Below are positions 49,800-60,423 of a stretch of DNA of 64,000 nt, piece after piece; position 1 is the first letter of the stretch, and each line of letters starts with the position of its first letter. The notes beneath the pieces are model-generated. The model worked only from the letters and a program-made list of their open reading frames with translations, did not search any database and was not told the origin of the DNA. A program made the position numbers and the translations under genes. The DNA is from Lachnoanaerobaculum sp. OBRC5-5 (GTDB taxonomy: Bacteria; Bacillota; Clostridia; Lachnospirales; Lachnospiraceae): the NCBI RefSeq assembly GCF_000296385.1, contig NZ_JH815185.1, forward strand, positions 1,612,391 to 1,676,390, given 5' to 3'.

Positions 49800-52741
49800 C
49801 TAATTTCCAAAGGATAATTCCAACAGTTCCTCCGCCACAACAGCAGATTTTATCCTTATCAAATTATCCCATACATCTTCCTTGCCTAAAAGATTCATAC
49901 CACCATGCCACACCAGTTCTTCATCTATAACTGCAAAGTGTTCATCTACCTCATCTTTAATAACAACCTGTATTCCTGATGTTTTCATCTGATTAATCAT
50001 TTCATGATAATCATTAATGCTTCCAAAGCTCATTTTTTCAGGATCAATTGTTATCACGACTATCTTACATCCTGCTTCCACCTGCTGTTTTGTAATATAA
50101 ATTATTCTATCAATTCTATCCTGTACAATATGTGGGCTTGAAATAATTATTCTCTTTTCTGCCTCTATAATATCTCGTTCAAATATATCAATATAGTTCC
50201 CTGAATCATAAATTGTATTTGCCACTTGTTTATCTAATATCACATTCGAAATTATAGAATATCCTAAACGCTTATAAGTTCTTAGACGTTTTGAATACAT
50301 TTTCTCAAAAACTTTTAAATGAGCATCTATATAATCATAAACAACTACATACTTCTTACCTTCATAATCTCTATGTAATCTCCCAACATACTGCTCCAAT
50401 CTTCCGGCAAATGAAACCGGTGATGCCAACATCAATGTATCTAATCTTGGAAAATCAAATCCCTCACCAATCTTCTGCCCGGTAGCTATCAAAATAATTG
50501 ATTTTTCATTTAGAACTTTCTTTAAATTTTTTCTGATTTCAGAGTTCTCACTATCACTATTATCACCATAAAGCAAGAACACATAATCTGCTGCACCTGA
50601 CAGACTATCAAGTAAATTCTTTGCATGTTCCTTATATCTTGTAAGGATAAGTGGCGTTCTCCCATCGGCAATTGCCTGTCTTGTATCATTAACAATCATT
50701 TCATTTCTTATTTTATTGTTACTTATCAAATTATAAGCAGCATTAATATCATTCATAGTTTCATTTGTATCAATAACCTTTGTAAATCTTGGATATACAT
50801 AATGTCCAATCCCTTGTTCTTTAGCACGTTCTTTTGCAGTATAACTATGTCTTACCGGACCTAGTAACATATATATTATTTTTTCAAGACTATCCCCACG
50901 CTTTGGTGTTGCTGAAACTCCATAAACGTATCTAGAATTTACTCTCTGCATTACTTCTATCGAGGTATTAGATCCACAATGATGACATTCATCCATAATG
51001 ACCAGCCCATAGGAATTAATAAAATCGTTGAAATTTCCCTTACTATACATTGACCCAATCATAGCTACATCAATAATCCCTGTAAGTGTATTCTTATTAC
51101 CTGTTAATACTCCTATGACACTATCTCTTCGTTTTTCTCTACCTGTCTTTGTTTTATAAATTGGTAGTTTCTCTTTTATAATTAAAAACCTATTTAATTC
51201 TTCTACCCACTGTTCAATCAAATCTTTGCTATGAAGAAGAATCAATGTACTGACTTTTCTTTGTGATATCAAATAACTACAGACCACCGTTTTTCCAAAT
51301 GCAGTAGTTGCACTAAGCACTCCATGATCATGCTGTAACATTTTGTCCGCCGCCAAATCCTGCTCTATACGCAAATCTCCATTAAAGAAAACTTTTATAG
51401 GTCTTCCCATTTCTCTTTGATCACTAATATCGTACTCAATGCCGGCTTCTTTACAATTATTTATAAGTTGTTCTCTAAGTCCTCTTGGAATACGAATATA
51501 TCCGTCAATATCCTTTCCCATATAAACAGCACTAAAATTATAATAATTTGAATATCCTAAGCGCCTATTCTTATAAAAGATAGGGTTGTCAAATGCAGCC
51601 AAGCTTCTTATTTGATTCTGTATCCTTGGCATAAGATTCAATGCATCTACATATACCCCATCGCCAAGAATAATATGCATTTTCCCTACAACATCAGATT
51701 TATTAAATACTTGTCTCTTTTTCCAGGGTTTAGGTCTACATTCCATATTATCCGGTCCAACACCTGTTGCTTCAGTGATTTCAGCCTTCCATTTTTCCAT
51801 AAAGGCCTCTATCTCTTCCATAGACAACTTCATTGTATGATTTAATAAAATATCCCACTGATCGGGATATGCATTCCAGTTACTATCAATAAAGGCACTA
51901 TTTCCATTTTTTAATGCCCCTCCCTGCAATGGAAGAGCAATAAGATTTCCTATACTGTTTGCACTATCCTGACATGGATACATTCTGTCATAATATTGGA
52001 ACGACTTCAGATTAATTAAAGATTGACCTCTATCCAACAAAAGGTAACCGAAGTTGCGTGCCAAGGAAGCAGGAATAGGCTTTTTAAAAAAAATCCACAC
52101 ATGTGCTCCTTGTCCGGACCTTGAGCGTTCTACCAGCGGAGTGATTCCATTTTTTTCACAAATAAGACGCAAAGCTTCCACCTCTTTATGCCAGTCTTTA
52201 GTCACATTTGTAAAATCTGTTTCTTCTGCACCCTTTTCATGATTATCAAAGTCAAATACTATAAACCTGCATGTACCATCCGGTAATAATGGATATACGC
52301 CTATAACATCCGAACCGTCATCTTTATATCCTAACAAGTGCTCCACTATTTTTTTAGCAGTAAGTTTAGTCCAGCTTGTGTTCTTACAATCTTCACAATG
52401 TATTTTCTCCCCTTGCTGTTTGGGACAAAGTCTATCATTCCAGCGATTATCACATTGAGGAAAATATCCACCTTTTTCCCTCTCTTTGCATACACATCTG
52501 TTCTTCCCCAGAACATTGCAAAGTACCTATTTGCCATTTCTTCAGTAATATACTTTCTGATAATTCTTTCGCCTTGATCCGGATCAAACTCAGACGTATT
52601 TTCTATCTTTTCTTCAAATATACAACTTTCCGGATATGTTATATTGGCTTTCTTTAATTTTTTCTTTAACAAAGTATTTTCTGCTTGCAACTCTCTTACC
52701 AGTTTACGAAGTGAGTCAAGGTTTTCCGCTTCAATACTCAT
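49800..52741 (-). pseudogene. TOTE-type primase-helicase-PLD protein, frameshifted
   Basis: Two frames form one roughly 980-aa protein. The first (52741 to about 52480) has a coiled-coil start (LRKLVRELQAENTLLKKKL) and MFWGRTDVYAKR. In the -1 frame it resumes GGYFPQCDNRWNDRLCP...CEDCKNTSW, then the AEP primase core (FIVFDFDNHE, SRSGQGAHVWIFF) and an SF2 helicase (TTAFGKT, MDECHHCGS, SATPKRGD, YVGRLHR). A C-terminal PLD-like domain ends the protein (ISSPHIVQ, HFAVIDEELVWHGG). This is the architecture of TOTE conflict-system proteins. The break is at the GGGAAAAAGG tract (52472-52481), and one extra base restores the frame. The ATG at 52346 would give an 848-aa product lacking the zinc part. 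Confidence 0.8.
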
Positions 52742-52866
52742 CTCTTACCACCTCAACTTTTTAATAATAAGTCTGTACCGCACCTTATACATCAACTATA
52801 CATTAATAATATCTATATTGATGCTTTCAATAATATTTTTTATAACCACTAAATTTACCCCTCTCC

Positions 52867-53379
52867 TCACAAATCAATATCTACTTTATAACTGTCATCA
52901 ATAAATACAATGTTTACATTATGCTTTTTTGCGCCTATCAAAAATTTAGTGTTTTCATCTAAGGCACTTTCCATAGTACACCATTCATCATCTATGCGAC
53001 TTTCTACGGCATTTGCGTATTTTTTTATATTATCAAAATCGTTCTCAATATATTTTTTGCTAATAACAAGACAGTAGTACCTAATATTATCAAGATATTC
53101 TTTTTCAAAATCATTACCCCAATTAAATGGAATATAGCATCCTTCAACAATGAGATTTTGCCTGTTTTCTATAGCGGTTTTAATCATTTCACGAACAATA
53201 GGCCAAAGATACTCTGTAAGCTTATCATCATCTTTAACAGTAAGTTTAGTATAGCCGCTACGAATTAAACCCATCTTCAAATGGTCTATCGATAAATAAG
53301 GATATTTATACTTTTCAAGTAATTTTTTAGCAAGCACAGTCTTACCTGTATGTGATGCACCGGTTATTAAAACAATCAT
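52867..53379 (-). CDS. Small P-loop kinase
   Basis: A 170-aa protein with Walker A GASHTGKT (7-14) right after MIVLIT, then YPYLSIDHLKMGL and NLIVEGCYIPFNW. This resembles small nucleoside/nucleotide or Zeta/chloramphenicol-type kinases; the substrate is unknown. ATG 53379 has GGAG six bases upstream. An in-frame upstream extension to 53511 lacks a clear ribosome site and adds 44 residues without similarity to the kinase fold. Confidence 0.75.
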   Translation of the reverse strand: MIVLITGASHTGKTVLAKKLLEKYKYPYLSIDHLKMGLIRSGYTKLTVKDDDKLTEYLWPIVREMIKTAIENRQNLIVEGCYIPFNWGNDFEKEYLDNIRYYCLVISKKYIENDFDNIKKYANAVESRIDDEWCTMESALDENTKFLIGAKKHNVNIVFIDDSYKVDIDL

Positions 53380-53880
53380 TATTTTCTCCGTTCTAAACAT
53401 ATTTTTATCTGTTTCTTTCATACAGAACTTTATCAAGTTAAACTTTTTATTCTCTTTGGGCATAATAAATTCTGTAACAGTACCCTTTAACATTTTTGTC
53501 CCAATCAACAATTCTCTAAATATAGTGTATTATCTTCTCTAAAAACATGCAAGCAATTCAACTTTTACCTGTATATAGATTTAAAATCACGTAAGAAAAT
53601 CTTACAACATCTGTATTATATATACTTCATCAACAAATCCTCCAATAAATAATTTGGTTTTATATGTATACCGAAACTATCGTAAATGCTATAATAAGAC
53701 ATATAAAATATGCCGTATTCCATATCATTCATTTGGAATTATTACTTGGTTTAACTCAATAAAGTTAAACATATACGATATTATTGCTTTTATATTGGAA
53801 CAGTTAATGATTCTAAAAAGGAACTGTCACATTTAAAAATAATCAGTCTTACAACTATGATTTTTTTATAAGGAGGAGAT
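53380..53880. other. 500-bp AT-rich intergenic region
   Basis: No gene supported. It contains the inverted repeat GTTTAAC (53749-53755) / GTTAAAC (53764-53770), a possible operator for the lipoprotein gene that follows, and an in-frame but unlikely extension of the kinase (53380-53511). Confidence 0.45.
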
Positions 53881-55458
53881 ATGATAAAAAAAATAAGATC
53901 CGTTTTTGTAATGCTTTGTATGGGAATGATTCTTTGTTCCTGCACGCTCTCACAAAAAGCAGAATCCGATACTAAAACAGAGCAAAGCTCAGAAAGTACC
54001 GCTAAATCAGAAAAAAGTGACGGCAAAAATCAAGGTGAAAATAAGGATAACAGTAAAATACAAAATGAGAATATTATAAATAACGGTGCTTATTTTGTTA
54101 AAATCGGTTCTGATATATATTTTAGAAAATACGGTGAATATGCATTGGAGAAAAATGCATTATTCGGTGAGTTTTTAGAATATCCTACTTCCACCGGTAT
54201 CTCATGGATTTGCCGTCTAAAAGAAGACGGTAAGGTAGAGGAGCTCTTTAAAGATAGTGGCTATGGTAAATTGTACTATAGTAATCAAAGGTTTTATCTG
54301 TCAGAAATGACTGATGACGGAACATCAAAAAGTTATAGTGTAAATATGGAGGGAGAAGACAGGGAAGAGCTTGGAGCAGGTGTGATACTTGGAATAAGTG
54401 AGAATGGTCAGTATCTGGCTAAGGGAGATTGGGGTTCTGCCGGTGTCATAGATTTAAGTTCTAAAGAAACACCATATATTTGGGCAAGTGAAGAAGGTTC
54501 TTCTGTGGTATTTCTAGGTTTTGTAAACGGCGGTTTCCTCATAGAAGGTGATAATTATTCCACAGACGGGTATAATGTTACTTCAAGACAGATTTTTGGA
54601 AGAAGTTTTGAACAGCCTGATAAAGATATTATTATAGGCGATCTTAATGTAAATGAAGAATCATATTCCTCTCCGGAATTTAAGGGACTTACTGCGGATG
54701 GTAAGGAGTATTATCTTACCTTCGGGTATTATGGCGGAACAGCGCATTTTTTGGAAAGTGTGGAAATTTATAAGGCCCGTTTAGAAGAAAACAGCCTTCA
54801 GCTCATACAGCAAGGTATGGATACACAAGAGGAGATGATTCCCAATATTCCACTCATTTTTGCAAATAACGGAAAAATCGATATTGTAGGCGGTGGATCT
54901 GACGGTGAACTTGATATTGATGAGGGGTCGGTTTATCAAATCAATCAAGGGGGCAGACAGCCTCTGATTTCAGAACTTTTTAAAGTTGATCCGGACAGTC
55001 AGACCGGTCAATCAATCGGCAAAGCGGAATTGGTTGACGGAGATTTATTATTGATGGTCTTCACCCAAATATATACCCCATATCAAGATATAGGATGGAG
55101 AATGAGCTATAATAGATTAAACACAGAGTATATAGTTGTCAGAAAGGGTAGCAATAAGCCTAAGGTTTTTGAACAGTGGTCAGGCAGTGCATTTAAGCAA
55201 AATGCTGAGGTCTGGAAAACCGGAGAAAGCACTCTGCTTTATCGTCCGCTGTCAGATAATCCTGAGGAGGATGACTTCCCAAGAGATATTGCTTATTCCA
55301 TATCTATTCCGGCAACTGTAAATCATAATTTCACTGCTCAGGCTTCATCACCACAGAAGGATGAATATGGTGACTTTAAGCTTCCTGATAATGAAGGTGA
55401 AAAACTTCAACTGATTTTTGACTATACCGGAAATTTAAAAGATATTGTTAAGGAATAA
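53881..55458 (+). CDS. Large surface lipoprotein, beta-propeller-like
   Basis: A 525-aa lipoprotein: lipobox ILCSC (Cys21), Lys/Glu/Ser-rich linker to about 65, then beta-rich repeats with motifs such as 'GAYFVKIGSDIYFRKYG', 'GISENGQYLAKGD', 'VYQINQGG'. These resemble DUF5050/TolB-like propeller blades of clostridial lipoproteins. No catalytic motif was seen. GGAGGAG precedes the ATG. It is monocistronic and convergent with the glycan-use operon, sharing a bidirectional terminator. Role unknown. Confidence 0.75.
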   Translation: MIKKIRSVFVMLCMGMILCSCTLSQKAESDTKTEQSSESTAKSEKSDGKNQGENKDNSKIQNENIINNGAYFVKIGSDIYFRKYGEYALEKNALFGEFLEYPTSTGISWICRLKEDGKVEELFKDSGYGKLYYSNQRFYLSEMTDDGTSKSYSVNMEGEDREELGAGVILGISENGQYLAKGDWGSAGVIDLSSKETPYIWASEEGSSVVFLGFVNGGFLIEGDNYSTDGYNVTSRQIFGRSFEQPDKDIIIGDLNVNEESYSSPEFKGLTADGKEYYLTFGYYGGTAHFLESVEIYKARLEENSLQLIQQGMDTQEEMIPNIPLIFANNGKIDIVGGGSDGELDIDEGSVYQINQGGRQPLISELFKVDPDSQTGQSIGKAELVDGDLLLMVFTQIYTPYQDIGWRMSYNRLNTEYIVVRKGSNKPKVFEQWSGSAFKQNAEVWKTGESTLLYRPLSDNPEEDDFPRDIAYSISIPATVNHNFTAQASSPQKDEYGDFKLPDNEGEKLQLIFDYTGNLKDIVKE

Positions 55459-55486
55459 CATTAAAGAATATAGGTCAGCCGGATTT

Positions 55487-55519
55487 AATATGGGCTCCTT
55501 TCCCAAAGTAGCTCATATT
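55487..55519. terminator. Bidirectional terminator
   Basis: AATATGGGCTCCTTT / AAAGTAGCTCATATT (two mismatches) with a 3-nt loop, between the convergent genes ending at 55458 (+) and 55519 (-), with T/A-rich flanks on both sides. Confidence 0.65.
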
Positions 55520-57699
55520 TATTTAAAATAGTAGAGCCTGCTCTCGAAATCTCCCCAAAAATCTTTAAATAAGAATCCACATTTCATCAACATCTCTCCT
55601 GTATATTGTTCATTGGTTCCTTCCAAACAATATATCTTATCTTCATCTAAACCTTGCAGTTTTAATCTTCTGCTGTGACTGTTTGGAATACCACGTACCT
55701 GAACATAAGTTACAAGCGCTTCTTTTTTGTCTTTTGATACTTCCATATAGCAGTCATAATAACCGTTTTCAGAAAAAGATGCAATTCTATAGTAATCCCC
55801 TTCTCTAACTAAATCATTGTATTTGTGATACATCTTTGTCTGCTGTATAACCAACTCATGTTCCTTTTCCGAAAGTTTTGTAATATCCAATTCATAGCCA
55901 AATGTGCCTGCAAGTGCTACATGTCCTCTTGTCTCTAATGGTGTTATTCTTCCAACAGCATGATTTGGACACGCGCTAACATGTGATCCAATTGTTGACA
56001 AAGGGTAAATCAATGCTGTTCCTTCTTGGATTTCCAACCGTTCTATTGCATCCGTATCATCCGAACACCAAATTTGTGGACTGTAATAAAGCATTCCCGG
56101 ATCAAATCTGGCACCTCCGCTTGAACAATTTTCAAGCAATAAATTGGGAAATTCTGTAATCAAACGCTCCTGCATCCGGTATACACCCAGTACATAGCGA
56201 TGAAATAATTCTTGTTGTGAATCTTTATCAAGATAACTGCTTCCCAAGTCACTCAGCAGACGGTTCATATCCCATTTCACATAATCAATTGCCGCACTCC
56301 TTAGGATTTTTGCCACTGATTCATAGGCATAATCTATCACTTTCGGGTTTGATAAATCGAGTACATATTGCTGACGGCTTTGCGTTGCTTTTCTTCCTTT
56401 AATATGGATTACCCAATCAGGATGCTTTCTGTAAAGTTCAGAATCCGGTGAAACCATTTCAGGCTCAAACCAAATCCCAAATTTTAGCCCCAGCTTTTTT
56501 ACCTCATTTACAAGATATTTCAGCCCTCTGGTAATTTTATTCTCATTTACAACCCAATCCCCGAGTGAGCAACTGTCATTATCACGTTTACCAAACCATC
56601 CATCATCCATAACAAGCATCTCAATACCGTCTTGCTTTGCAACTCTTGCAATATCCAATAGCTTCTCAGTATTAAAGTCAAAATATGTTGCTTCCCAGTT
56701 ATTTATCAAAATCGGACGCTTCATGTTTTTATAAGGGCTTCTTATCATATGTTGACGATAGAAATCATGCAATGAGCGTGTCATTTTTCCAAGTCCTTCT
56801 CCTGAGAACGTGAGTACAACTTCCGGTGCTTGGAAAAATTCTCCTGCATGCAGATTCCGGCAAAACTCTTCCTGATTGATTCCCATTACCATGCGAACCG
56901 TATCAAACTGTGTTAATTCTATCTGTCCGATAAAATTGCCGGAATAGACAAAATGCATTCCATAGACTCTTCCATGCTGTTGAGTTGCTCCCGGTGTCAC
57001 AAGTGCAATAAATGGATGCTCCTGATGACCTGATTCTCCCTTTGCAGAGCTTACCAATTGCTTTCCATAACATATCGGTCTACGCCGGATGTGTCTTTCT
57101 CTTGCCCATGCACCACAGAGTGTAAGCAGTTCAAAATTTTCATTATCCATATCCAAACAGGCACTGTAAATTTTTTCCAATCTTATATTCTCTTCTCCTT
57201 TATTTATTACTTTCACACTTCTGGTAATGATATCTACTTTTTCAAACACCGAATAAGAAAGAAATAATTCAATCTCCAAGACAGGATCTACACATTTAAC
57301 AGTAAGTGTTGTCACATCTTCTTTATCAGCAAATGATGCCGGCAACCCTTCCAATTTCGCTTTTCCTTTAGTAATTTTATAAGATTTATAGAAGAACTCG
57401 CTTGCCATACATCCTGCCGCATTGCGAATATTAATACAGCTTTCACGAAAATCCCCTATTCCACCTGATGAATATTCCATAGGAAAGCGGTCAAGGAATG
57501 ATAATTTTTCTCTCTCATTTTTTGATGGCGTATATGGTGACTCCTGTGTTCGAAGCAAATAATAAGCATCATCACCCTTTAGTCTTTCGCCATAATATAC
57601 ATGTCCTACATACCCTTCCGGTGTTATCCCAATCAAATATGATGTACTCTTTGTATCAAGTTTAAATATTCGGTTCTTTTTATTATATGATATAGCCAT
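55519..57699 (-). CDS. GH36 alpha-galactosidase
   Basis: A 726-aa glycoside hydrolase of the GH36 large-subunit size. An N-terminal beta-sandwich (1-320) precedes a catalytic barrel with MLVMDDGWFG, FGIWFEPEMVSPDSEL and DYVKWDMNR (nucleophile Asp477). ENCSSGGARFDPG and WCSDDTDAIERL (acid/base about 547-548) follow. No signal peptide, so it acts in the cytoplasm on imported oligosaccharides. Last gene of the operon after the Gfo/Idh gene (48 bp). Substrates may be raffinose-type or alpha-Gal-ended host glycans. Confidence 0.93.
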   Translation of the reverse strand: MAISYNKKNRIFKLDTKSTSYLIGITPEGYVGHVYYGERLKGDDAYYLLRTQESPYTPSKNEREKLSFLDRFPMEYSSGGIGDFRESCINIRNAAGCMASEFFYKSYKITKGKAKLEGLPASFADKEDVTTLTVKCVDPVLEIELFLSYSVFEKVDIITRSVKVINKGEENIRLEKIYSACLDMDNENFELLTLCGAWARERHIRRRPICYGKQLVSSAKGESGHQEHPFIALVTPGATQQHGRVYGMHFVYSGNFIGQIELTQFDTVRMVMGINQEEFCRNLHAGEFFQAPEVVLTFSGEGLGKMTRSLHDFYRQHMIRSPYKNMKRPILINNWEATYFDFNTEKLLDIARVAKQDGIEMLVMDDGWFGKRDNDSCSLGDWVVNENKITRGLKYLVNEVKKLGLKFGIWFEPEMVSPDSELYRKHPDWVIHIKGRKATQSRQQYVLDLSNPKVIDYAYESVAKILRSAAIDYVKWDMNRLLSDLGSSYLDKDSQQELFHRYVLGVYRMQERLITEFPNLLLENCSSGGARFDPGMLYYSPQIWCSDDTDAIERLEIQEGTALIYPLSTIGSHVSACPNHAVGRITPLETRGHVALAGTFGYELDITKLSEKEHELVIQQTKMYHKYNDLVREGDYYRIASFSENGYYDCYMEVSKDKKEALVTYVQVRGIPNSHSRRLKLQGLDEDKIYCLEGTNEQYTGEMLMKCGFLFKDFWGDFESRLYYFK

Positions 57700-57746
57700 T
57701 CTTTTGCTCTCTTTCCTATACTTTGATTATTATAAATAAACCATAC

Positions 57747-59009
57747 TCATTCAGTATTTTGCTTTGTGTACTGCTTGAAATTAATAACCACTGCATTAAC
57801 TCTTGACTCCTCTGCTGCAAGAGCCATTAAGTGGCTTTCCACCGAAATATCAGCATTTGTTTTTCCCTTTTTACCTTCTCTCACCATTCTGACAAAGTCC
57901 TTCATCATACTCATATCACTTCCGCTATGTCCCTTTGTTGGAGTATGCAATTTTATAATTTCTTTTGTACCACTTACAAACTCTGTTACTTCGATTATTC
58001 CGGCTTCCATATCTCCTTTTATTTCACCTTTGGTTCCCATCAAGCGAATTCTTCTTGCACATTGATTTGTAAATGCCGTCATCAAAAATGATGCTGTTAC
58101 CTGGTTTTCAAATTCAATTTCTACTGTCTGACGATCTACAACCGTATTGTCTGAATGAAAAACACATCTTCCATATGGACCTTTCTTCAATGCCTCCAGT
58201 ATATGTTCTGAATCTGCATAATCGGTAACAGCATATACAAGCCCATCTTCTACCGCTTTTGAATGCTCCAGATAAAATCTTGGTGCATAGAACGGACATT
58301 CATCATGGTGACTGCATCCGTCCATGCAATATCTTGGTGCTCCCTCAGGTGCATTTCCCTCTGAAAAATATGTTAATCTGCCAAAAGAATTTATCTTATT
58401 ACAAGAGCTGTCTGCAAGCCATAGTAAAATATCCATATCATGACAACATTTTTGCAAAATCATTGGACTTGACTCTTTTTCGTTTCTCCAATTTCCTCTG
58501 ACAAAGCTATGAGCATGATGCCAATATCCTACTTCTTCAATATGCTGTATTGTCATTAATTGACCTATCTTTTTTTCATCTAATAAAGATTTTATCTTAG
58601 AAAAAAAAGGAGAATAACGTAAAACATGACATACTGATAAAATCCTATCATATTGTTTTGCCATCATCCCCATTTTTATTATTTCCTCTTTATCGGGTGA
58701 CATTGGTTTTTCACATAGTACATGGTATCCTTTTTTCAGCGCCATCACCACCGGTTCATAATGCATTCTGTCCTGAGTACATATCATTGCACAGTCTGCT
58801 ATTTTATCTCTTTTTAATATTTCTTTATATGATTCAAACTGCATTCCCTGTGGAATATTATGTTTTTTTGAAAAGGCTTCTCTCCTATCCGGATCCGGTT
58901 CTGCAACAGCTACTACCTTAAATTCATTTGGATGATCCAATGCATATTGAGAATACACATATCCACCTCTTAATCCTGCTCCTATTAAGATACATGTTAC
59001 CTGTTTCAT
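57747..59009 (-). CDS. Gfo/Idh/MocA family oxidoreductase
   Basis: A 420-aa NAD(P)-dependent protein: Rossmann GAGLRGGYV (10-18), VAVAEPDPDRR, and CEKPMSPD (99-106) with the catalytic-region EKP. A CCHDMDILLWL motif supplies the usual histidine. It contains a Cys/His cluster (YCMDGCSHHDECPFYA, about 225-240) that could hold a metal. Members act as sugar dehydrogenases or as NAD-dependent glycosidases (GH109 and similar). Placement between GH29 and GH36 genes suggests work on the same glycan. GGAGG precedes the ATG. Confidence 0.88.
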   Translation of the reverse strand: MKQVTCILIGAGLRGGYVYSQYALDHPNEFKVVAVAEPDPDRREAFSKKHNIPQGMQFESYKEILKRDKIADCAMICTQDRMHYEPVVMALKKGYHVLCEKPMSPDKEEIIKMGMMAKQYDRILSVCHVLRYSPFFSKIKSLLDEKKIGQLMTIQHIEEVGYWHHAHSFVRGNWRNEKESSPMILQKCCHDMDILLWLADSSCNKINSFGRLTYFSEGNAPEGAPRYCMDGCSHHDECPFYAPRFYLEHSKAVEDGLVYAVTDYADSEHILEALKKGPYGRCVFHSDNTVVDRQTVEIEFENQVTASFLMTAFTNQCARRIRLMGTKGEIKGDMEAGIIEVTEFVSGTKEIIKLHTPTKGHSGSDMSMMKDFVRMVREGKKGKTNADISVESHLMALAAEESRVNAVVINFKQYTKQNTE

Positions 59010-59103
59010 CTCTTTCCTCCATTTTTACGTGAAAGTATCTTGTTTTAAGTCAAGATACTTTCTCCATTAAATATTTTTAATTTTGGCTAACTATAACTGC
59101 CTA

Positions 59104-60411
59104 TTATTCTTTTAATTCAATTTTAAGTACGGTATCTTTGTCATCAGGTAACGGATATGTAAATACAGGATCTTCTCCAAATGAAACAAATGCTATATCA
59201 GGATAAAGAGCGGTATTCCACGCTTCTCCACGTCTCACCTCACTTCCATCTGCCAAATAAGTTATTTTGTCCAATTTGTCCGGTACAATTCCGTACAAAG
59301 GCAATGCTCCCAATGGAGTTTCATACACATGCGCATAGATTGTATTCCCCTTCTGTGTATATCTTCCCCAATCCGGTTTTTCTAACTCTGATATACCGCA
59401 TCCATATATACTTTCTTTATTTTTACTCATCCATTTTCCCAAATCCGTTAGAATATTTATACTTTCCTGTGGGATATTTCCATTCGCATCAGGTCCCACG
59501 TTCAAAATCATATTTCCACCTTTGCTTACGCATTCTACGAGCTTTCTTACGAGCATCTGTGGAGTTTTGTACTGATGATCAAATTTACAATACCCCCAAT
59601 GATTATTCATTGTTGCACAAAGTTCCCATGGTATAGGTTCACCTTTTTCATCGCATACTCCGTTTGGAGGTATAATCTGTTCCGGACTTGCAAAATCACC
59701 ACTGTAAATTAGCGGATGTTCTGTTGCAATACTTCCATGGCTTTCTCCTGAACCCTCTAATCGATTATCAATAATTACATCCGGCTGATATGAACGTACC
59801 ATTTTTATTAATTCTGTTGCTTTCCATTTTTCTCCTGTCATGTCATCATAAGAGAAATCAAACCAAAGAAGATCCAGTTTTCCATATCCTGTCACGAGTT
59901 CTTTCACCTGTCCATGCATGTACTCCAAATAGCGTTCAAAATCTATTTCTTCATTTTCATAAGCCTTATTGTTTCTCATTGGATGCTGACGATCTCTGTA
60001 TTTTGGGAAGTCCGGATGATGCCAATCAATAATTGAAAAATATAAACCTACTCTCAAGCCTTCTTCTCTGCAGGCGTCTACAAACTCTCTTACAAGATCT
60101 CTGCCTGCCTTCGTATTTGTTGCCTTATAGTCTGTAAGTTTGGAATCAAACAGACAAAAACCGTCATGATGCTTGGCTGTCAATACTGCATACTTCATTC
60201 CGGCTTCTTTTGCAAGTTTAACCCATTTTTTCGGATCATAATCTACCGGATCGAACTGTTCAAAATATGTCCTATACTCTTCAACTGTCATTTCCTTCTG
60301 TGACATTACCCACTCTCCACATGCAGGAATAGAATATAATCCCCAATGTATAAACATTCCGAATCTGGCATCCATAAACCATTTTGTTCTTTCTCTAATC
60401 TCTTTATTCAT
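59104..60411 (-). CDS. GH29 alpha-L-fucosidase
   Basis: A 435-aa glycosidase: FGMFIHWGLYSIP (HWG 22-24), AKHHDGFCLFDS (80-91), GLYFSIIDWHHPDFP and LLWFDFSYDD with likely nucleophile Asp185. MILNVGPDANG (the family's conserved Asn-Val-Gly-Pro) follows. No signal peptide, so it is intracellular. It releases fucose from imported host-type or plant oligosaccharides. It lies 12 bp after the permease gene and upstream of the Gfo/Idh and GH36 genes. Confidence 0.92.
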   Translation of the reverse strand: MNKEIRERTKWFMDARFGMFIHWGLYSIPACGEWVMSQKEMTVEEYRTYFEQFDPVDYDPKKWVKLAKEAGMKYAVLTAKHHDGFCLFDSKLTDYKATNTKAGRDLVREFVDACREEGLRVGLYFSIIDWHHPDFPKYRDRQHPMRNNKAYENEEIDFERYLEYMHGQVKELVTGYGKLDLLWFDFSYDDMTGEKWKATELIKMVRSYQPDVIIDNRLEGSGESHGSIATEHPLIYSGDFASPEQIIPPNGVCDEKGEPIPWELCATMNNHWGYCKFDHQYKTPQMLVRKLVECVSKGGNMILNVGPDANGNIPQESINILTDLGKWMSKNKESIYGCGISELEKPDWGRYTQKGNTIYAHVYETPLGALPLYGIVPDKLDKITYLADGSEVRRGEAWNTALYPDIAFVSFGEDPVFTYPLPDDKDTVLKIELKE

Positions 60412-60423
60412 TAATCTTATCTC

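Noticed and set aside
52472-52481. Programmed -1 frameshift in the TOTE-type gene
   Set aside because: The in-frame codons GGG AAA AAG do not form a classic X XXY YYZ slippery heptamer, and no clear pseudoknot was noticed downstream. Loss of one base is simpler.
53380-53511. 44-codon N-terminal extension of the P-loop kinase
   Set aside because: No ribosome site at the upstream start, whereas GGAG sits six bases before ATG 53379, and the Walker A position fits a start there.
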